Shown here piece by piece: positions 22,321-33,122 of a stretch of 37,628 bases of DNA. Every line of letters begins with the position of its first letter. Position 1 is the stretch's first letter. Source of the stretch: Lactifluus volemus (Eukaryota > Basidiomycota > Agaricomycetes > Russulales > Russulaceae); the NCBI GenBank assembly GCA_022376515.1, contig WTXI01000336.1:1-37628 (forward strand). Direction: 5' to 3'. The position numbers and the translations under genes were made by a program. Below the pieces are notes generated by a model, which was not told the origin of the DNA, did no database searches, and saw nothing but the letters and a program-made list of their open reading frames with translations.

Positions 22321-23823
22321 TTAGACGGTGATGTCCAAAAAGTCCCCACCCGCAGCACGTTCGACGCCCTTCAGGAGTGCAGCCAGCCTCTTCTGCGCGT
22401 CCTCCCGACGAACTCTCTCCCGTCGTCCTCCACCTTCCTCATCGCTCCCATCACCATCACCATCACCACCACCACCACTGCCGCCACCGCCACTACCACC
22501 CGCACTACCACCCGCACCACCAGCTCCCGCACCACGACTAGCACGTTCGGCCATAAATTCGGCCACAAACCGTGCCACCGCCGTCTCGCCAATCTCGGCC
22601 GCTGCGCGCGGACCCCATCGCCATTCCCAGGCCACGTCGTTGTCCTCGCCGCCCCCTTGCTGCGTCGCGCCGCCACCGCGACCACCACGACTGCGCTTCT
22701 GTGAGGTACCGCCCGCACCACTGCTACCGCCGCCAATGCGCGTGCGGTCGAGGTACCCTTGGCGCTGGAGTTGGACTAAGTATGCGTCAAAGGTGAGCGT
22801 GCGGTGTGGTGTGTGCACTGGGAGCGCCATTTGTGTTGGAGGGCGGAGACGCAAGCGACGGAGAAGTGTGCGTAGATCCACTGTATTTCGGAAAAAAAAA
22901 AACCCCCGTTGCCGCTCAGCTTTCTTTAAGAAGTAGTAAGGGGGAGTTAGACGTACTGTCGCTGATGACTTTGCCGCTCACGAGGATGAGCGCGAGGATG
23001 ACGTGCAGGATTCCAAGCATCGCGAGCTGGTCAGCACTGTTCCATGCGATGAGACTGCCATAAGTACGCGCGCCAGGCCCCGTATCGTCTACATCGTCCG
23101 GGGCATCCGCAGCCTCCGCCTCGAGTAAGCGCTTGTTAGTCAACGCAGCACGTTCGATGAGCATAGGATCCAACGCCGAGCGAAGTATGTACGTCTTTGA
23201 ACCCTGCGTGACGGCTGGAAAACCCAACAATACATAACAAATCAGACGGTCAAACAAGAAAAGAAAAAAAACGAGGACACGACACAGTACCTTTCTTCTT
23301 GAGTCCGGTGACAGCCTGCCGATCGCCACCATCATCGCCATTCTGCGTCGCCCCCACCGCCCTCCTCTCCTGATGATCTTTCTCCTGTTGCGTGGCGGCG
23401 CGCGTGGGCAGTTCGACGAGTTCCATGCCAAACGTGCGACGAAGTATAGATTGCGCTTCTTCAAATACAGCTTTAAAAGCGACACCCCGTTGCGAACCCA
23501 TCACTTTTTTCGAAATTTCGTCACGGCGGAGAGTTTGACGCCGTTGCTCGTGGAAGAGCGCGAGCCGGACTAAATTGATCGCTCGTTTTTTCAGGTCCTG
23601 TAGGGCATTTTTGCGTTGTTTAAAACAGGAAAGGATGAAAGCTAGGCAACACACGTACTGTACCAGCGTCGTCTAGATTAGGTTCATCGTCGTCTTCAAA
23701 GTTTTGAGTCTCAATCACCTCTTCCTCGTCATCATCCTCGACGCGTCTCTGGCTACGACTGTAACGTTGTGTTTGCGTCTGCGAAGGCTGGCGTTGTGAA
23801 CGAGAAGGGCCTGCGCGTGGCAT
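22321..23823 (-). CDS. NSE3: Nse3/MAGE subunit of the SMC5/6 complex
   Basis: Four exons (23823-23659, 23597-23291, 23214-22957, 22880-22321) give 429 residues. Nse3 pairs with Nse1 and Nse4 in the SMC5/6 DNA-repair complex and binds DNA through tandem winged helices. An acidic N-terminus (DDDEEEVIETQNFEDDDE) precedes the MAGE homology: KKRAINLVRLALFHEQRRQT, RDEISKKVMGSQRGVAFKAV, LRRTFGMELVELPTRA, SKTYILRSAL, GSLIAWNSADQLAMLGILHV and ISDMDLRTLLRRLRL. Then TFDAYLVQLQRQGYLDRTR and WEWRWGPRAAAEIGETAVAR end the second winged helix. Gly-rich low-complexity insertions interrupt the C-terminal half. All splice junctions keep frame. Degenerate copies of its middle region occur at 28.9-29.6 kb and, more weakly, at 32.5 and 35.2 kb. 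Confidence 0.92.
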
Positions 23824-24029
23824 TCTCTAGGATGTAAGTTACTCGGGATTTACGGCACCACCGCCACCAAACGCGTCCATTTCGAATTACGTAAATGCAC
23901 GTGGGACGCGACGCGTTGATCCGGGGGGAACTTTATAATCGAGTTACGAGTATTTGGTACAGGCAGTCCAGATACAACCATGACACTTCTACTGATACTA
24001 GTCAAAACTAATGAGAGCTTGAATTCACC

Positions 24030-25445
24030 TCAGGCCCATCGCTGCACAATAACGCTGTTGAGCAGACCGGCCGCCTCGATCGTCACATTGTCATCATCGA
24101 GCGTGCGGTTTGGGAATGTCGTCCCGATGGTATAGGGACGTGCATTATTCTCGGGACGTGAACTGAATAGAGTAGTTTAGGTAGATACGAGAAAGACTCT
24201 TTCAAGCAAAGGCACTCACGCATTGATAAAATTCCGAAGATCGCGCACCGTGTGGGTCGTGTTCATTCGAGCTACCATTCTACAAAAAACCCAGAACACA
24301 TGAGCTCGCACACACAAAACGTGTCGTATGGGCCCAAACCTAGTGCCGTCGGCGAGGCGGACCTGTACGCTAGTCGTCGGTTTCGTTTGATCGACAGAGT
24401 AGCGAGTAGAGATGCTTTCTTGATCGTGGGCTCGCGATGGAGCAGGAGCAGGCAAAGCGCTTTCCCCTGTTGGAAAAGTACCTGGCATTCCTGCCTGCGG
24501 CGCTGGTCCAGGCTCAGGGACGACCCCACCTAACCGGCTGCCCGAACCCGCGAACCCTCTCCGTGGCGTGGCCACGTAGTCTTCTTCCGTACGCCTAGCG
24601 ACACGTAACCCTACGGGCTGTCCTGGCTGGACATTAAGGATGGAAGGAGGAGCGCGACTATGACACTCGTTAGCACGACGCTGACGACCCCGTAACATAT
24701 AAGAACTGATACCCGGCATTGATCTCCGACAGAATCTGGGCCTGGGCAGGATCATCGTATCGTCTCAGATCCCCGTCTTCCACACTAAAACCATCGCGCC
24801 AGAAGGTTATATGACGGATCGCAGTCTCCTCAGCTGGAGATACTGGTCATATCGATAAATAGGGGGAGCAGTTAAGAAGTAGGACGAGACGAACCTGGGT
24901 TTGGTGGCCCATTCGGGTCTGGAATGTAGGTGCTTCCAACTTCGTCCGAGCCAAGGGTGTATCCACCTCCAGAAAAAGCGGACGATCTCTGAATTCCCTC
25001 GGGCTCAGGCTCAAGCGAACGATCGTTCTGCGCACGCGCCAGAAGATCGCGCATGAGATTACGACCTGGCATGTCAGGGTTCTGAACATTTATCCCACTG
25101 CGAGATGATAATAAAAAGTTAGTGACAGTTAGGAGAGAGAACAGACGTCACTGGTGAATACCTCCTCTCGCCGCCTGCGAAATAGTTCTGTGGTTCGTCG
25201 TCGCCCTCGTCACTGTCATCTCCGAGGGTACCGAATTGACGGCCAGCACTGTTGCACATGAGGTATGGGAGATCAGTAAGGTGAGATAGAGGATACGGAA
25301 CACACGTCGGTGCCCCGCTTGCCCATCCACCGATGCGGCCGATGTTTGGGCGAGAGGATGCTGAAGGGTTCGCCCAGGAAGAAATCGAGTCATCTACATT
25401 GCCTCCACCAAGAGTGCGCGGTCTGTTTGAATTGTCATCGGACAT
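24030..25445 (-). CDS. SHP1: p47/Shp1-type Cdc48 cofactor (SEP and UBX domains)
   Basis: Seven exons (25445-25306, 25248-25162, 25097-24895, 24842-24713, 24657-24340, 24279-24220, 24162-24030) give 356 residues. The protein delivers Cdc48/p97 to ubiquitin-dependent and membrane-fusion tasks. Two SHP boxes that bind Cdc48 are visible: FSGGGYTLG (about 117-125) and FAGSGSRLG (about 221-229). Between them a SEP domain runs from [20 protein letters not shown] to [15 protein letters not shown] domain occupies the C-terminus, from [11 protein letters not shown] to [11 protein letters not shown] and [21 protein letters not shown] and STYIPDP are also family-typical. No UBA domain is visible before RTLGGG, so this is a UBA-less form or the UBA exon was missed. 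Confidence 0.95.
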
Positions 25446-25713
25446 TTCGCAGAGAGTGGGAGTGAGTATGCTCTGCGTATGCTGTCAAGGGTCACCAGGT
25501 CACTAGGTCACTCTTTAAGCTCATGCACACGTGTGCTAGTATGATGTAATCGGTAAGTCGACCTCATCCAAAACCTCATCCAAAGCCACAAAGCTGACTT
25601 GTAGACTTGTATAAGTAGTCTACAGAGACGCAGATCAAGATCAAGACGATTCACTCCTCATCCTCATAGCCCTGCACCAGCCGTCTGGGTCTCTTCGGAA
25701 CTGTAGCGCAATG

Positions 25714-26025
25714 TCAATTTAAAACCTCTAGAGAAAATTTGGACGACGAGAGGAGCGCACTTGGATACGTGGTCGGTATGGGCTCTGGAGGGCGATATCC
25801 GAACCGTTCACGGATAGGTGGCACGCCAAATGCAAGTACAGGACCAATGAGACCCAGCACAACGGAATAGAAAAGGACGGGTGATTCATGAGCTTGCCGT
25901 TGCTGTGAGAAACCGTTACAACAGCCGTTAGAGAAACCAACATAAAATTAAATAAAAAGAAGTTTTCTCAGGCGTACCAGGTAGCGGTAGGAGTTGCGAA
26001 ATGGGGAGAGGATGGACGCCATCAT
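25714..26025 (-). CDS. NADH-ubiquinone oxidoreductase 9.5 kDa subunit (complex I)
   Basis: Two exons (26025-25978 and 25902-25714) encode 78 residues, the normal size for this accessory subunit of the mitochondrial inner-membrane respiratory complex. Exon 1 gives MMASILSPFRNSYRYL; after a 75-nt intron come QRQAHESPVLFYSVVLGLIG and PVLAFGVPPIRERFGYRPPE with the following PIPTTYP. The hydrophobic stretch LFYSVVLGLIGPVLAFGV is the single membrane helix. The last residues after PTTYP differ from the Pro/Arg-rich end I expect in relatives, which could reflect a late frame shift. Two adjacent ATGs (26025, 26022) could serve as start. It is the last of a compact block of three conserved genes transcribed in the same direction. 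Confidence 0.82.
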
Positions 26026-26825
26026 GGGCTTTTTGCTACAATATGCTACGTGCGACCTCTTAGGTTATGTTTGGTCTTGTTGTGCGCCACCACGGTTTTG
26101 GGGTACTTTCACGGCTGACCGGACCGCCAGATGACGAATCGTGTTAGCAGGAGCCGTTCTGGCCTGAACGGCTCTTGTTATACCAACCTATAATACATGG
26201 TGGCTTCCTGGGGTAGCGAGGCGCAGGTGCGATCAGAAGTGCCACGGACGTGCCGGTACACTAGTAGGCTCTGCGGAACTATTTCATGACGCTTTATTGA
26301 ATTTGCGAGATACGCAGCCGCCATAGAACAGCAGCTTTACGACAGTATTCCTTATCGCCGAGCCCAGGAAGATGGGCAATTTTTTTACAGAAGCCGTCGC
26401 ACACCAGATGGCACCGGCAAGTTGTATGTTGGATGGGAGCACTGGGCCGCATCGTTCAGAAAACGTTCGGCAATTTCTTCATCAACTTCGGCGAGCGGGC
26501 TCCTCGACAGCATATCCTTCAATCGCAATATCTAATTACTGCCAGGTTAACGAAGGCATGAAAAATAATAGTAAACGTAAAAAGCATAGCAGTCGCACAC
26601 TGGCAGTAGACATGTATACCTCGCAGGCAAATGATGTCGTGCCCGAAACCTAGCTAACATGTACGCAGTGCTGTTGCCGTCACCAAGTGACGCAGGGAGG
26701 GGAGAAAACGAAAATCTCAGGAAGTGTGTGCGAACATGCAACGAAACTGAAGGGTATGTGATAGTCAAAAAGATACAAACGTCCATTTCAAGTCGATTAA
26801 GGTAAGTCAGTTATGCTGCTCATAA
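26026..26825. other. Spacer downstream of F-box gene C
   Basis: Contains the promoter of the complex I subunit gene at its left end and the 3' flank of F-box C at its right end. Parts near 26660-26790 resemble the flanks downstream of F-box D and E, consistent with shared duplication. No gene is recognised. Confidence 0.4.
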
Positions 26826-28448
26826 CTAGGGATCCTGGCGAGCGTCATGAACGAGAGAGTCGTGAGCGTGAGTGATATATGTGTAGTCGTGTCGAGACGT
26901 ACCTGGATCCACTATCCGCAGGCTCACGGGACAGCCTGCTACTTGTCGTTCATCGAGGAACGCGGCAAATGCGTCCCTAGCATCTCCTCGCCCAGAATAT
27001 CCAACCTCCTTCAGGTTCGGCAGGAGCTCCAGTGGTGGCTCTCCATCGCCAGCTGGTAAGAAACGGGAGATTTTGCCGACGAGAACGTCTTGCACATGAA
27101 TGGCCTTCGCGTTGGTGAACAACCTGAGAAGTTGACGCCACAGTGTTCGGTCAAAACGGTTGTGCCATTCCAATGACCGGCTGTACTCCTTATAGCCGAC
27201 TGTGACTTGCTCAACTACAGAGAGCAAAGGTGAAAGTGAACTGAAGATTTGCACCACAGACGCCACCTGCCAGTCGAACTGTCTGCACTCGACATACAGC
27301 TGCAAGGGGGGGACCCTCCTCTGGGTATAACCGCGTAGTTGGACATAAGTTTCGTCGAACGTGACTTTGACAGCTCTAAATCTGAGACTCTCAGATGATT
27401 GCATGAACCGTAAGAGGCGTGGAACAGTAATGGGGAGTTGATGATGCCGATTTACAAGATGGACACGAAGGATTCTGAGGGAAGGGGCTCTGATCCGAGC
27501 AACAAGGTCATCCAAATATGCACTTGGACCTTGGAAACTGAACCGGTGTAAGTTTGTACATGTGAATTGTGTTATGCGCGGGGCATGAAGCAGCTGCATC
27601 TCAACATCACGACTGTGAAGAAACGGACGGAATCCAACTGCAAGCCTCTCCGAATGAATAAACCAAAGCTTGATACATAGATAACCTGGATGGACACCTG
27701 GTGGGATATCCAGAAGCGAGATAGTGACGAGTCGCCTAGCGTTGAAGAATAAGGATGGTCGAATTCGAAGGGAGGCCGGCATCATTATAAGATGGCATAG
27801 ATTGGGTGCGTCAAACGTAACGGGAAGGTCCACTTCCGTGTCGGCCCAAGATTGGATATATAGGCATTCTAGAATTGGGAATTGATTGTTCATAACTGCG
27901 ACAAACATCCACAATGTTGGGAGCTTTGAAAGCCGCACACGACGCACGCGATCGCGGTGCGAGAGTGCGAGAATTATACCGGATTCGTCTTTAGCCGGTA
28001 CGTCGTGATCGTCGTCAGGAAATTGATAATCAATCGTTATTGGAAAAGGTGGAGAATGTGCCAGCATCTTCGCTACAGGAACACCAAAGGTGCAGTAGAG
28101 ATTAAGATCGAACCCGGATGGGGATGCAAGGATGACATTTCGCCATTGTCGACAGACATGCGCCAGTTTGTACCACCAGCGTTGTCCGCTCCATTTGAAG
28201 ACCATTTCTCCATCCTCGCGTTCATATTCGAGTGGGTCTGCGAGCCGATAGATATGAAACACGTTGAAAAGCACGTCATCGTTGAGGACATGGTTAGGTG
28301 CTGGCAGTGATCTACTGTTGAGCCCTATTAGTTTCAAAAGTTGTGAATAGATCGAGGACACAAAAAATTTACTTGGCTCACGTCTGCCGAGCCTTGTAAT
28401 GCCAGTGAGGGGAAGACAAATTATGGTAGAGCAACTGGGCATTTTCAT
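26826..28448 (-). CDS. F-box/leucine-rich-like protein C
   Basis: From ATG 28448 the frame is open to 26826 (540 residues unspliced). A likely 57-nt intron (28325-28381, GTGAGC to CTAATAG) matches the position of the intron in gene D and would give 521 residues; being a multiple of three it can be kept without breaking the frame. The F-box is LNDDVLFNVFHIYRL with WWYKLAHVCRQWRNVIL. Family blocks follow: KMLAHSPPFPITIDY, TFDAPNLCHLIM, RIRAPSLRILRV, IFSSLSPLLSVVEQVTV, LWRQLLRLFTNAKAIHV and LLPNLKEVGYSGRGD. The tail after SLRIVDPG is longer than in A and B. It is a presumed SCF substrate receptor. Confidence 0.85.
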   Translation of the reverse strand: MKMPSCSTIICLPLTGITRLGRREPSKFFVSSIYSQLLKLIGLNSRSLPAPNHVLNDDVLFNVFHIYRLADPLEYEREDGEMVFKWSGQRWWYKLAHVCRQWRNVILASPSGFDLNLYCTFGVPVAKMLAHSPPFPITIDYQFPDDDHDVPAKDESGIILALSHRDRVRRVRLSKLPTLWMFVAVMNNQFPILECLYIQSWADTEVDLPVTFDAPNLCHLIMMPASLRIRPSLFFNARRLVTISLLDIPPGVHPGYLCIKLWFIHSERLAVGFRPFLHSRDVEMQLLHAPRITQFTCTNLHRFSFQGPSAYLDDLVARIRAPSLRILRVHLVNRHHQLPITVPRLLRFMQSSESLRFRAVKVTFDETYVQLRGYTQRRVPPLQLYVECRQFDWQVASVVQIFSSLSPLLSVVEQVTVGYKEYSRSLEWHNRFDRTLWRQLLRLFTNAKAIHVQDVLVGKISRFLPAGDGEPPLELLPNLKEVGYSGRGDARDAFAAFLDERQVAGCPVSLRIVDPGTSRHDYTYITHAHDSLVHDARQDP

Positions 28449-28959
28449 GGAGGTGATTGATAACGTGGTTGTGGTCAAAGAGTTTGTGTACTAGAAGATG
28501 TGTAAGCCTCAGGCCTCAACCAATGCCCCGTGGCGGCGGTGTCCTAGGTCACGGCCACGGAGAGCGACTAATAGTATATGAGACTCCTCCTTCGGACAGA
28601 GTCATCATTCGGCCAGTTCAAACCGCAGCGCGATGCCGCACAATGACCGGCCCGGCAGAGCCGGCCCGATCCAGACAGTGGACCCTTTTCCACAAATTCG
28701 CACACTCATCTACATTCTTATGCGCACACGTAGTACAGCGCAGACGGGGCAGGTCAATACCTTAACGCCTCCAAACAGCCCATTGGCAAGTACTTCTCAC
28801 CAATACTCAGTCAGCCGAATTTCTATACAAAACGTCAGATGGGCGTCCTCACGCAACGCTGACAATCACCCCAGAAGGATGGACCTACGTACCTTGCTAT
28901 ATGGTCTTTAGCGGTGATATACACATGGTCACAATTGACTGATTCCGCGAAGTTGTTTT
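28449..28959. other. Spacer upstream of F-box gene C
   Basis: Holds the promoter of F-box C. The right end begins to resemble the repeated segment also seen at 32.4-32.5 kb. No gene is recognised. Confidence 0.35.
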
Positions 28960-29610
28960 GTACTGAGTCTGCTGCTCCTGTTCCCCCTCCGCCCAGCGCC
29001 TCTCGCACTGCCATGGCGCCCGCACCCACGGCCGCAAGCGAACGAACCACAGACGAGACGCTTAATTGTAATGGGAGCCTGAGCGGGAGGCTGTGGCGGG
29101 TCTTCAATGTGCGCACATAAGAAGAGTCCGCCGTGGCCGTGGGATATTGAAGATAGGGCCGCACTGCATGCCAGTGATGGACCTGCAGTTGGATCCGAAT
29201 ATGGATGATGCCAACCATAACGAGTTTGTCCACATTTTTGTTTCATGAGAGAAGGCTACCATATGTATGTGTACCAGGCCCTCTATCGTCCGAGGCGTAT
29301 CATGATGCTGCATCCACATGAGGCTGCGCTTCTTCGCAAATGTGGGGCATGTTTTGACGAGCCCACAGTCCGGCGTTGAGCGGAGGATGTACCCCTTCGA
29401 ACTGTGAGACAGCCGGAATAGCCGAGCATATTCATAATCAGACGAACATGTATTCACAAAAAACGGAACTACACTGGCAAGACACAGGATCATGATGTTC
29501 TTTATTCCGATGACGGCTTACCGATCGCTTCTATCCTCGCCATTCTGCATCACCAGTTTCTCCTGAGCCTCAGTCGTGCCTGAAATATCGTACGTGAAAA
29601 CGCCTCTCGC
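28960..29610 (-). pseudogene. Degenerate copy of the middle of NSE3, with introns
   Basis: On the minus strand this follows NSE3 in order. At 29515-29600 the end of exon 2 is recognisable (QEKLVMQNGEDRSDR against QQEKD then TQNGDDGGDR). A T-rich intron-like stretch follows. At about 29420-29195 exon 3 is matched (KGYILRS against KTYILRS; VDKLVMVGIIHI against ADQLAMLGILHV). Near 29120 the exon 4 start is matched (YVRTLKTRHSLPLRLPLQ against MDLRTLLRRLRLRPPTQ). Frames change between blocks and stops intervene, so it is not functional. Intron retention points to DNA-level duplication. The intact donor-like gene lies 5-6 kb to the left. Confidence 0.68.
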
Positions 29611-29689
29611 CGGAATGCCCATAAATGAAAGGCGACGAGAGGCGCCGACTCGGATCGCGTCGGTTGGACTTTCGACTAACAAACGAGGT

Positions 29690-29920
29690 TGCTCGCCCCT
29701 TTGTATCCTCGTTATACTGTACATAGCCTTCGACACGACAAGGTCAATAATACCCTCGAGACGATCATTCGCGACAGTAGCAGATCTGAACCAATTAATT
29801 TAGAAGATAGTTCCAGCTAGTTGAGAAAAAAAGGTACCTATCGATGAGGGTAGCGGAGTATTCTCAGCAGGTCACAGTAAACACGTCACATTCACAGCAG
29901 CTTCAAGTTACAGTGCAGAC
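29690..29920 (-). pseudogene. Fragment resembling mitochondrial elongation factor G
   Basis: The minus strand reads RSATVANDRLEGIIDLVVSKAMY, resembling the EF-G G-domain stretch that ends in a GVVDLV-type motif, preceded upstream by KLEAA-like sequence. A paralogous and clearer piece lies at 35.8-36.2 kb. It is a short remnant with no start, no GTP-binding motifs and early stops. Identification by motif only. Confidence 0.45.
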
Positions 29921-30564
29921 GCACGTCGACAAATTTTGAAAGGCCCGGTGGAGGGCCGGGCGCTGCCCCGAGGATGTAGTGGTTAGGGATGAAGTCGCGT
30001 TGTCCGTGTTTAGCTCAGCGTCGGGTATGTACAATGTCCGCTACGCTTCCCACGCCTGTCATCCTTCGCCCTGCTGCCCCGTCCCTAATCCCTACTCCAC
30101 CGGGAAGGGTGGCTGACTTGTGCACAAAGCAAACGATGAAGAGACCTCTATTGAGATGCCAGAATGTGGTCAGTATGTCACAGATTGCAAGACCTGTCTG
30201 TGATAAACGGTAGGCATACAGTAGCAGTCATTGTACGTAAATACGTCGCAAGGAACTGACACTACGCTCGAAACGAAAATAAAGATGGGCAACATCTATG
30301 CATAATTTTTGCAGTCACCAAGGAATGCAGAGAGAGATAAATTATACACGTGATAGTCATCAAGATGCATACAGTGCCATACACCTACTGATATGTTGAC
30401 GAAGATAAGCTAGTTGGGCCGCTTAGTGTTGCAATAACATCAACGAGGATATTGGTGGTCGTCATGAACAAGAGAGCAGACGTGTCACAATGTGAGCACG
30501 ACTAAGACGGGTAGTCATGTGAGGACGTACTTCGATCCACCAATTAGCTCCCTTGCCGCAGCGC
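29921..30564. other. Spacer downstream of F-box gene D
   Basis: No gene is recognised. The segment from about 30220 to 30560 resembles 36240-36560 downstream of F-box E, supporting a shared duplication. Confidence 0.4.
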
Positions 30565-32146
30565 TCACACGTATAGATCGCTTGACAGAACCGGGGGCAC
30601 ATCGGACATCGAAAGATCCACCAAACGCAGGCTGACGGGACGGCCTGCTACTTGTCGTTCATTGAGAAGTCTGATCAATGCGTCCCGAGCATCGCTTCCT
30701 CCAGAATATCCAACCTCCTCAAGGTTCGGAAGGAGCTCCAGTGGTGGCTCTCCATCTTCAGATGGCAAGGAACGGATGATTTTTCTGACGAGATGATCTT
30801 GTACATGAATGGTCTTCGCGATAGCGAACGGCCTAAGAAGTTCACGCCACTGTCTTCGATCGACGTTGTTGTGCCATTCTGATGATCGATAGTACTTGTC
30901 ATAGCTGAATGTGACTTTCTCGACGACAGAAAGTACGGGCGAAAATGTATTTAAGAATTGCACCGCAGACGCAACTTGCCACTCGTGAAGTCCACACCAG
31001 ATCTGCAACAACAAGGGAGTGTCCCCCTTCCAAGGGACCGCATGTAAGGACACCGCAAGCCTTCCGAGGGTTACCTGGACAGCGGTAAATCTGAGGGCCT
31101 CGGATGTTTGCATGAACTGTAAGAGGCGTGGAAAAGTAAAGGAGAGCTGATTAAAAATAAGAAAGACATGAAGTTTGTCGAGGGAAGGGGCGCTGATCCG
31201 AGCAAGAAGACCTTCCAAATGTGTGACCGTACCTCGGAACACAAGCCAGCGTAGGTTGGGAAGTGTGGTCATGTCCGGGGTCTGGCGCAGCTGCCTTTCA
31301 ACATCATGGTTGCGGGTAGGGGATTGAAATATAATAGACAGTTTCTCCAGCTGGAGCATAAGTGCAAGTCGGGTAAATATATAACTTGGAGGAAAATAGT
31401 AGGATGCAGGGATATTGAGAAGCTCGAGAGTGACCAGTCCCGCGGCAGTTGTGAGGAAGGGAGATCCATCTGGAAGGGAAGCGGCCGTCCACAGTCTGAG
31501 ATGGCGTAATTTGGGAGCTTGAAACGTTACACGAAGGAAGACTTCGGTTCGAGATTCGATATTCATGCGTTCCAGAGTTGGGAATTGACCATCCATAGCA
31601 GTGACGAACTTCTCCACATTTGGGGGGTGCCAAAAGTAAATGTGACGCAAGTCAATGTGACGCACGCGATCACGGTGAGAAAGTGCGAGCAATATACCCG
31701 ATTCATCTTCTGTTGTTATCTCTTGAGCATTGTGATAATAGATGGTGAGCGGCAAAGGTGGTGAATGTGCGAGCATGTCCGCTACAGGCACACCATTGGT
31801 GCAGAGGAGATGAAGGTCGAGCCGGGATGGTGATTCAAGAATAACATTTCGCCATTGTCGACAAATATGTGCCAATGTATACCACCAACGTTGGCGGCGC
31901 CAAACAAAGATCGTCGCAAATCCGTCGTCATGTTCGTCTGCCAGCCGATAAAGATAAAATATATTGAGAAGCACATCATCGTTGAGGATATTGATCGGTG
32001 AGTGTCGTCTATTGCTGTTGAGCCCTATTAATTCGCAAGTTTGTGAACAGATCAGAGAACAGAACTGGAAGGATTTAGAACCACAACTTGGTTCACGTCG
32101 GACCGCCGGCGAGCCTTCTAATGAGGGTAGAGCAACAACCAGACAT
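30565..32146 (-). CDS. F-box/leucine-rich-like protein D
   Basis: Two exons (32146-32104, 32024-30565) give 500 residues. The main exon has no ATG ahead of its F-box; ATG 32146 with MSGCCSTLIRRLAG joins in frame (G|GG) through a 79-nt intron whose acceptor TTAATAG matches that of gene C. Its donor GTCCGA is weak, so the exact junction is uncertain. The F-box is LNDDVLLNIFYLYRL with WWYTLAHICRQWRNVIL. Family blocks: ADMLAHSPPLPLTIYYH, SGILLALSHRDRV, TFQAPKLRHLRLW, YFPPSYIFTRLALM, ARISAPSLDKL, FLNTFSPVLSVVEKVTF, RRQWRELLRPF and LLPNLEEVGYSGGSD. It is the closest relative of E. No frame breaks are seen. Confidence 0.85.
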
Positions 32147-32518
32147 TTTCAGGGAGGTGAGTAATGACGTGGATATGATTGAAGAGTTCACGGTAGCATG
32201 GTGGTAGTGGTGCATGGACGTGCCCCGTCACGGTCCTCGTGACCGTGGTGTCATTAGGCGCTGAGCTATATCCAGAATGGGCATGTTCATATGCGTGCCA
32301 CCGAGTGCGCATCATGACACAGTGCGAAGCCTCATTGGCTACAACCAGTTCAGTTCGAGAAGTTCCCACTGACACCTCCGTGAACACGTTCTACACAAAA
32401 CCCCAGCGCGCATCTGCGCAGCGCTGATGAGCGTCCCACAAAGATGGACGTACAGACCCTGCTACCTGCAACACCAGATGGATTCTTTGTCGTCCGTTGT
32501 TCCCTCCTCCTAACGATC
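32147..32518. other. Spacer upstream of F-box gene D
   Basis: Contains the promoter of F-box D. The part near 32400-32480 resembles 28830-28900, so it belongs to the duplicated cassette flank. No gene is seen. Confidence 0.35.
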
Positions 32519-32960
32519 CAGGGATTTTGGCCCGAAAGGTTCGATCGTTAGCGTGGAGACTGCTGCTCTCGTATCGCCTCTCCGCACTCACGAACACAAG
32601 TAAAGACGAGCTGCTGATACTGGGGAAAGGTTAAATGTCTGGACCAGGGGCCGAGACCAATAGCTGCTGGAGTTGGAGGCCGTGGCGGGTCCTCCAAGTG
32701 CGTGCGTGAGGAAGGCATTCTGTCCTCGGATATGGGGCTGTACCGCATGGGTGGACCCGTCGTCAGTTTCGGTACCCAACACCCACTGTGTCAGTGGTGC
32801 CATGCCTAAGTTTAACTCTCTCAACAGAGCTTTGGAGCTACATTCCATGGAAGGAGAGTGTACATTGTTGCACAACGTATACGGACAATTCATTGAGTAC
32901 CAGATTGGGTCTATGAAGGGTAAGAGGGTATACAGTTGTAGTAATTATATGTAAAAAAGG
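32519..32960. repeat. Direct repeat, left copy (NSE3-derived segment)
   Basis: This roughly 440-bp segment is repeated in the same orientation at 35153-35680, with the same boundaries: both begin at ATTTTGGCCCGAAAGGTTCG and end near AAAAAGGTGAAAT or AAAAAGTGAAAT. Shared landmarks include GAGACCAATAGCTGCTGGAG, GTCAGTTTCGGTACCCAAC and CATTGAGTACCAGATT. Parts also resemble the NSE3-like pseudogene at 28.96-29.61 kb (on the minus strand, around LEDPPRPPTPAAI). The two copies flank the protease gene. Confidence 0.7.
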
Positions 32961-33122
32961 TGAAATCTCAAACAACGGCATCGAGCAAGACATGCGCATG
33001 CACCAACGACGACGAGAACGTAACCGCGAGGCAAGAAACGAGAGAAAGAACAGTTTGGAATGGAGAACAACGCAGACAAGGACGTAGGAAGGGGCATAGT
33101 TGGCAGTCGACAAGCGAGAACA

